NCBI GenBank assembly: GCA_902604695.1
Contig: CACKZT010000001.1
Location: 151,345 to 215,344, forward strand
Source: an uncultured Pelagibacteraceae bacterium
Lineage (GTDB): Bacteria > Pseudomonadota > Alphaproteobacteria > Pelagibacterales > Pelagibacteraceae
Direction: 5' to 3'
Length of the DNA: 64,000 nucleotides
Shown here in pieces: positions 62,826 to 64,000 of this stretch. Numbering within the stretch: the first letter of the stretch is position 1; every line of letters starts with the position of its first letter. A model generated the notes under the pieces. That model was not told the origin of the DNA, ran no database searches, and saw nothing but the letters and a program-made list of their open reading frames with translations. The translations under genes and the position numbers were made by a program.

Positions 62826-63596
62826 TTATAAAATTTTAGCTGATACAGTGCCCAATTTTTCTATTTTTCCCTTAAAAATACCTTTTTTGATAATTGGAAC
62901 AACACCAACTGTCGATCCAGTAAAAACAAAAAAATCTTTATTCAAATAAATTTTATCTTTTCTCAATTTATTAAGAACAAATCTGCAAGAGTTAAGTGGG
63001 TTTTTATATACAGTATTTGTATTTCCTGAAACTGATTGCTTGGAGATTTTGTTAGAAATATTTGTCTTTAAATTGTTAATTTTAATTTTTTTAAACCTTT
63101 TCTTTTGGCCTATAATAAACTTAATATTCGCACCAAAATCTCCACAGATATCACCAAGATACTTTAGCCCTTTTTTTCGTTGCCTATAACCAACAACTTC
63201 AATACATGGCGCCATATGTGAAATATAGTTAGATATATTTGTCATAGTAATTTGTTTTTTTGAATGAAAAAATCTTTTTTTAATTAAATAACAAACCTCA
63301 AGTTCAATACCCAAAGTAAATTTATTTATTTTAATACTCTTATTATTTTTTAGAAGATTTGGTTTAAAAATAGCTGCGTAAAATGGTTCTTTTTCTTTTA
63401 ATTTTTTTAAAACAGGTATTGCTGTTCCCCCAGCTTTAAAACCAATTATAGGCCAATTAATCTTGCTCTCACACAAAATTCTTAATTTTTGAGCTTCTTT
63501 AATATCTTTTGAATATTTTAACGGAACAGGATTTATTAATTTATTTTTAATGAAAGCGTTTACAAGCTTATTAGAAATTAACTCAATTTTTGACAT
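62826..63596 (-). CDS. 2-keto-4-pentenoate hydratase-like enzyme
   Basis: A 256-residue protein of the fumarylacetoacetase C-terminal/hydratase (MhpD-like) fold. Segments GFKAGGTAIPVLKKLKEKEP, LGIELEVCYLI with its metal-binding Glu pair, and CIEVVGYRQR fit; the C-terminal FVFTGSTVGVVPI is the usual loop. Such enzymes hydrate 2-oxopent-4-enoate in aromatic degradation, but no other catabolic gene is near, so the substrate is unknown. Its start overlaps the galE stop by 14 bases. Confidence 0.75.
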   Translation of the reverse strand: MSKIELISNKLVNAFIKNKLINPVPLKYSKDIKEAQKLRILCESKINWPIIGFKAGGTAIPVLKKLKEKEPFYAAIFKPNLLKNNKSIKINKFTLGIELEVCYLIKKRFFHSKKQITMTNISNYISHMAPCIEVVGYRQRKKGLKYLGDICGDFGANIKFIIGQKKRFKKIKINNLKTNISNKISKQSVSGNTNTVYKNPLNSCRFVLNKLRKDKIYLNKDFFVFTGSTVGVVPIIKKGIFKGKIEKLGTVSAKIL

Positions 63597-64000
63597 ATGT
63601 ATTTTTGATTAATTTTTCCCATTTTATACAGCTTTTTACCATTAAGGGCAAACTATTAAATTTAGGTTTCCACTTTAAATTTTTTTTTAGTTTTGAAACG
63701 TCTGCAGTAATTTGCTCTAAATCTGCTCTTCTCCTAGGTTTATAAATTATAGATAAGTTTTTTTTAGAAACTTTAGCAAATGTTTTTGCTACTTCAAGGA
63801 CAGTTCTGCCAATACCATACCCGCAATTGAGAATAAGTGATTTTTTGGTATAATTAATTTTTTTCAGTACTTCGACATGAATATTTGAGATATCCGATAT
63901 ATGAATAAAATCTCGAATACAAGTGCCGTCATTTGTTTTATAATCGTTACCATAAATGTAAATAAAAGGTTTTTTTTTAATTATCGAAGATGATAGATTT
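63583..64000 (-). CDS. galE: UDP-glucose 4-epimerase, C-terminal part
   Basis: The 3' part (about 138 codons) of a gene running off the window's right edge. The translation contains YGNDYKTNDGTCIRDFIHI (the GTPDGTCVRDYIHV region of GalE), NCGYGIGRTVLEVA, PRRRADLEQITADVSK and the closing NLKWKPKFNSL, all typical of GalE. It interconverts UDP-glucose and UDP-galactose for surface glycans. The stop lies inside the start of the hydratase-like gene. Confidence 0.88.
   Translation of the reverse strand, partial: NLSSSIIKKKPFIYIYGNDYKTNDGTCIRDFIHISDISNIHVEVLKKINYTKKSLILNCGYGIGRTVLEVAKTFAKVSKKNLSIIYKPRRRADLEQITADVSKLKKNLKWKPKFNSLPLMVKSCIKWEKLIKNTYVKN

Overview
The window looks like a chromosomal segment of a SAR11 (Candidatus Pelagibacter-like, Pelagibacterales) alphaproteobacterium. 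The base composition is strongly AT-rich, genes abut or overlap by a few bases, and only one gene-free stretch exceeds 300 bases. There is no insertion sequence, prophage or CRISPR array. Several gene strings follow alphaproteobacterial order (mltB-rlpA-dacC-tmk-holB-metG-tatD-MBL hydrolase; dgt-argS-x-nagZ-scpA-scpB-tatA-tatB-tatC-serS-yajC-secD-secF; aapJQMP). The taxonomic call is inferred from these traits and from protein resemblance; no database search was run.

Layout. 1-0.64 kb: the end of a cupin-like gene and a one-domain O6-alkylguanine methyltransferase. 0.64-1.05 kb: AT-rich, no gene seen. 1.05-5.2 kb: a minus-strand surface-sugar cassette (two methyltransferases, a sugar cupin, a DegT aminotransferase, a GT2 glycosyltransferase), the most accessory-looking part. 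5.2-7.4 kb: AEC transporter, shortened SbmA/BacA-like protein, NDUFS4-like complex I subunit, tRNA-Pro. 7.5-9.6 kb: nhaA, a SufU-like scaffold and a glutathione peroxidase on the plus strand. 9.6-17.1 kb: a long minus-strand operon for wall remodelling, dTMP synthesis, clamp loading and Met-tRNA charging. 17.2-21.3 kb: tRNA-Ser, sdhE, recG, a DUF502 protein, a frameshifted M48 protease and tRNA-Lys. 21.4-34.9 kb: asnB, tgt, a cyclophilin, coaD, gyrA, ssb, uvrA, a PuuD-like membrane protein, secF-secD-yajC. 34.9-42.9 kb: serS, tatCBA, scpBA, nagZ, a small membrane protein, argS, dgt. 42.9-49.6 kb: an ErpA/IscA-type carrier, xth, manC, ilvD, valS. 49.7-53.1 kb: tRNA-Cys, two very small membrane/secreted proteins, a DUF4396 protein, tRNA-Asn, an XRE regulator, a DUF6134-like protein, cysK. 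53.1-58.7 kb: the general amino-acid ABC transporter aapPMQJ, zapE, tRNA-Arg. 58.7-64.0 kb: an Fe3+ ABC transporter with a double Fur-type box, a hydratase-like gene and the 3' part of galE.

How the parts relate. The window is mostly housekeeping: translation (four aminoacyl-tRNA synthetases, six tRNAs), replication and repair (gyrA, ssb, uvrA, recG, holB, xth, dgt), chromosome condensation (scpAB) and protein export (Sec and Tat). Added to this are two high-affinity uptake systems suited to a nutrient-poor ocean (AapJQMP and FbpABC) and a surface-sugar locus.

Most notable observations: a queuine tRNA-ribosyltransferase that has lost all three zinc cysteines while keeping its catalytic aspartates; an M48 protease split exactly at a T8 run; an undescribed 56-residue CxxC mini-protein plus a 47-nt hairpin inside the Fe3+ transporter operon; a lipoprotein form of AapJ followed by an internal terminator; a SPOR-less 89-residue protein in the usual place of a SPOR protein; and divergent gene pairs whose promoters overlap each other or the opposite gene.
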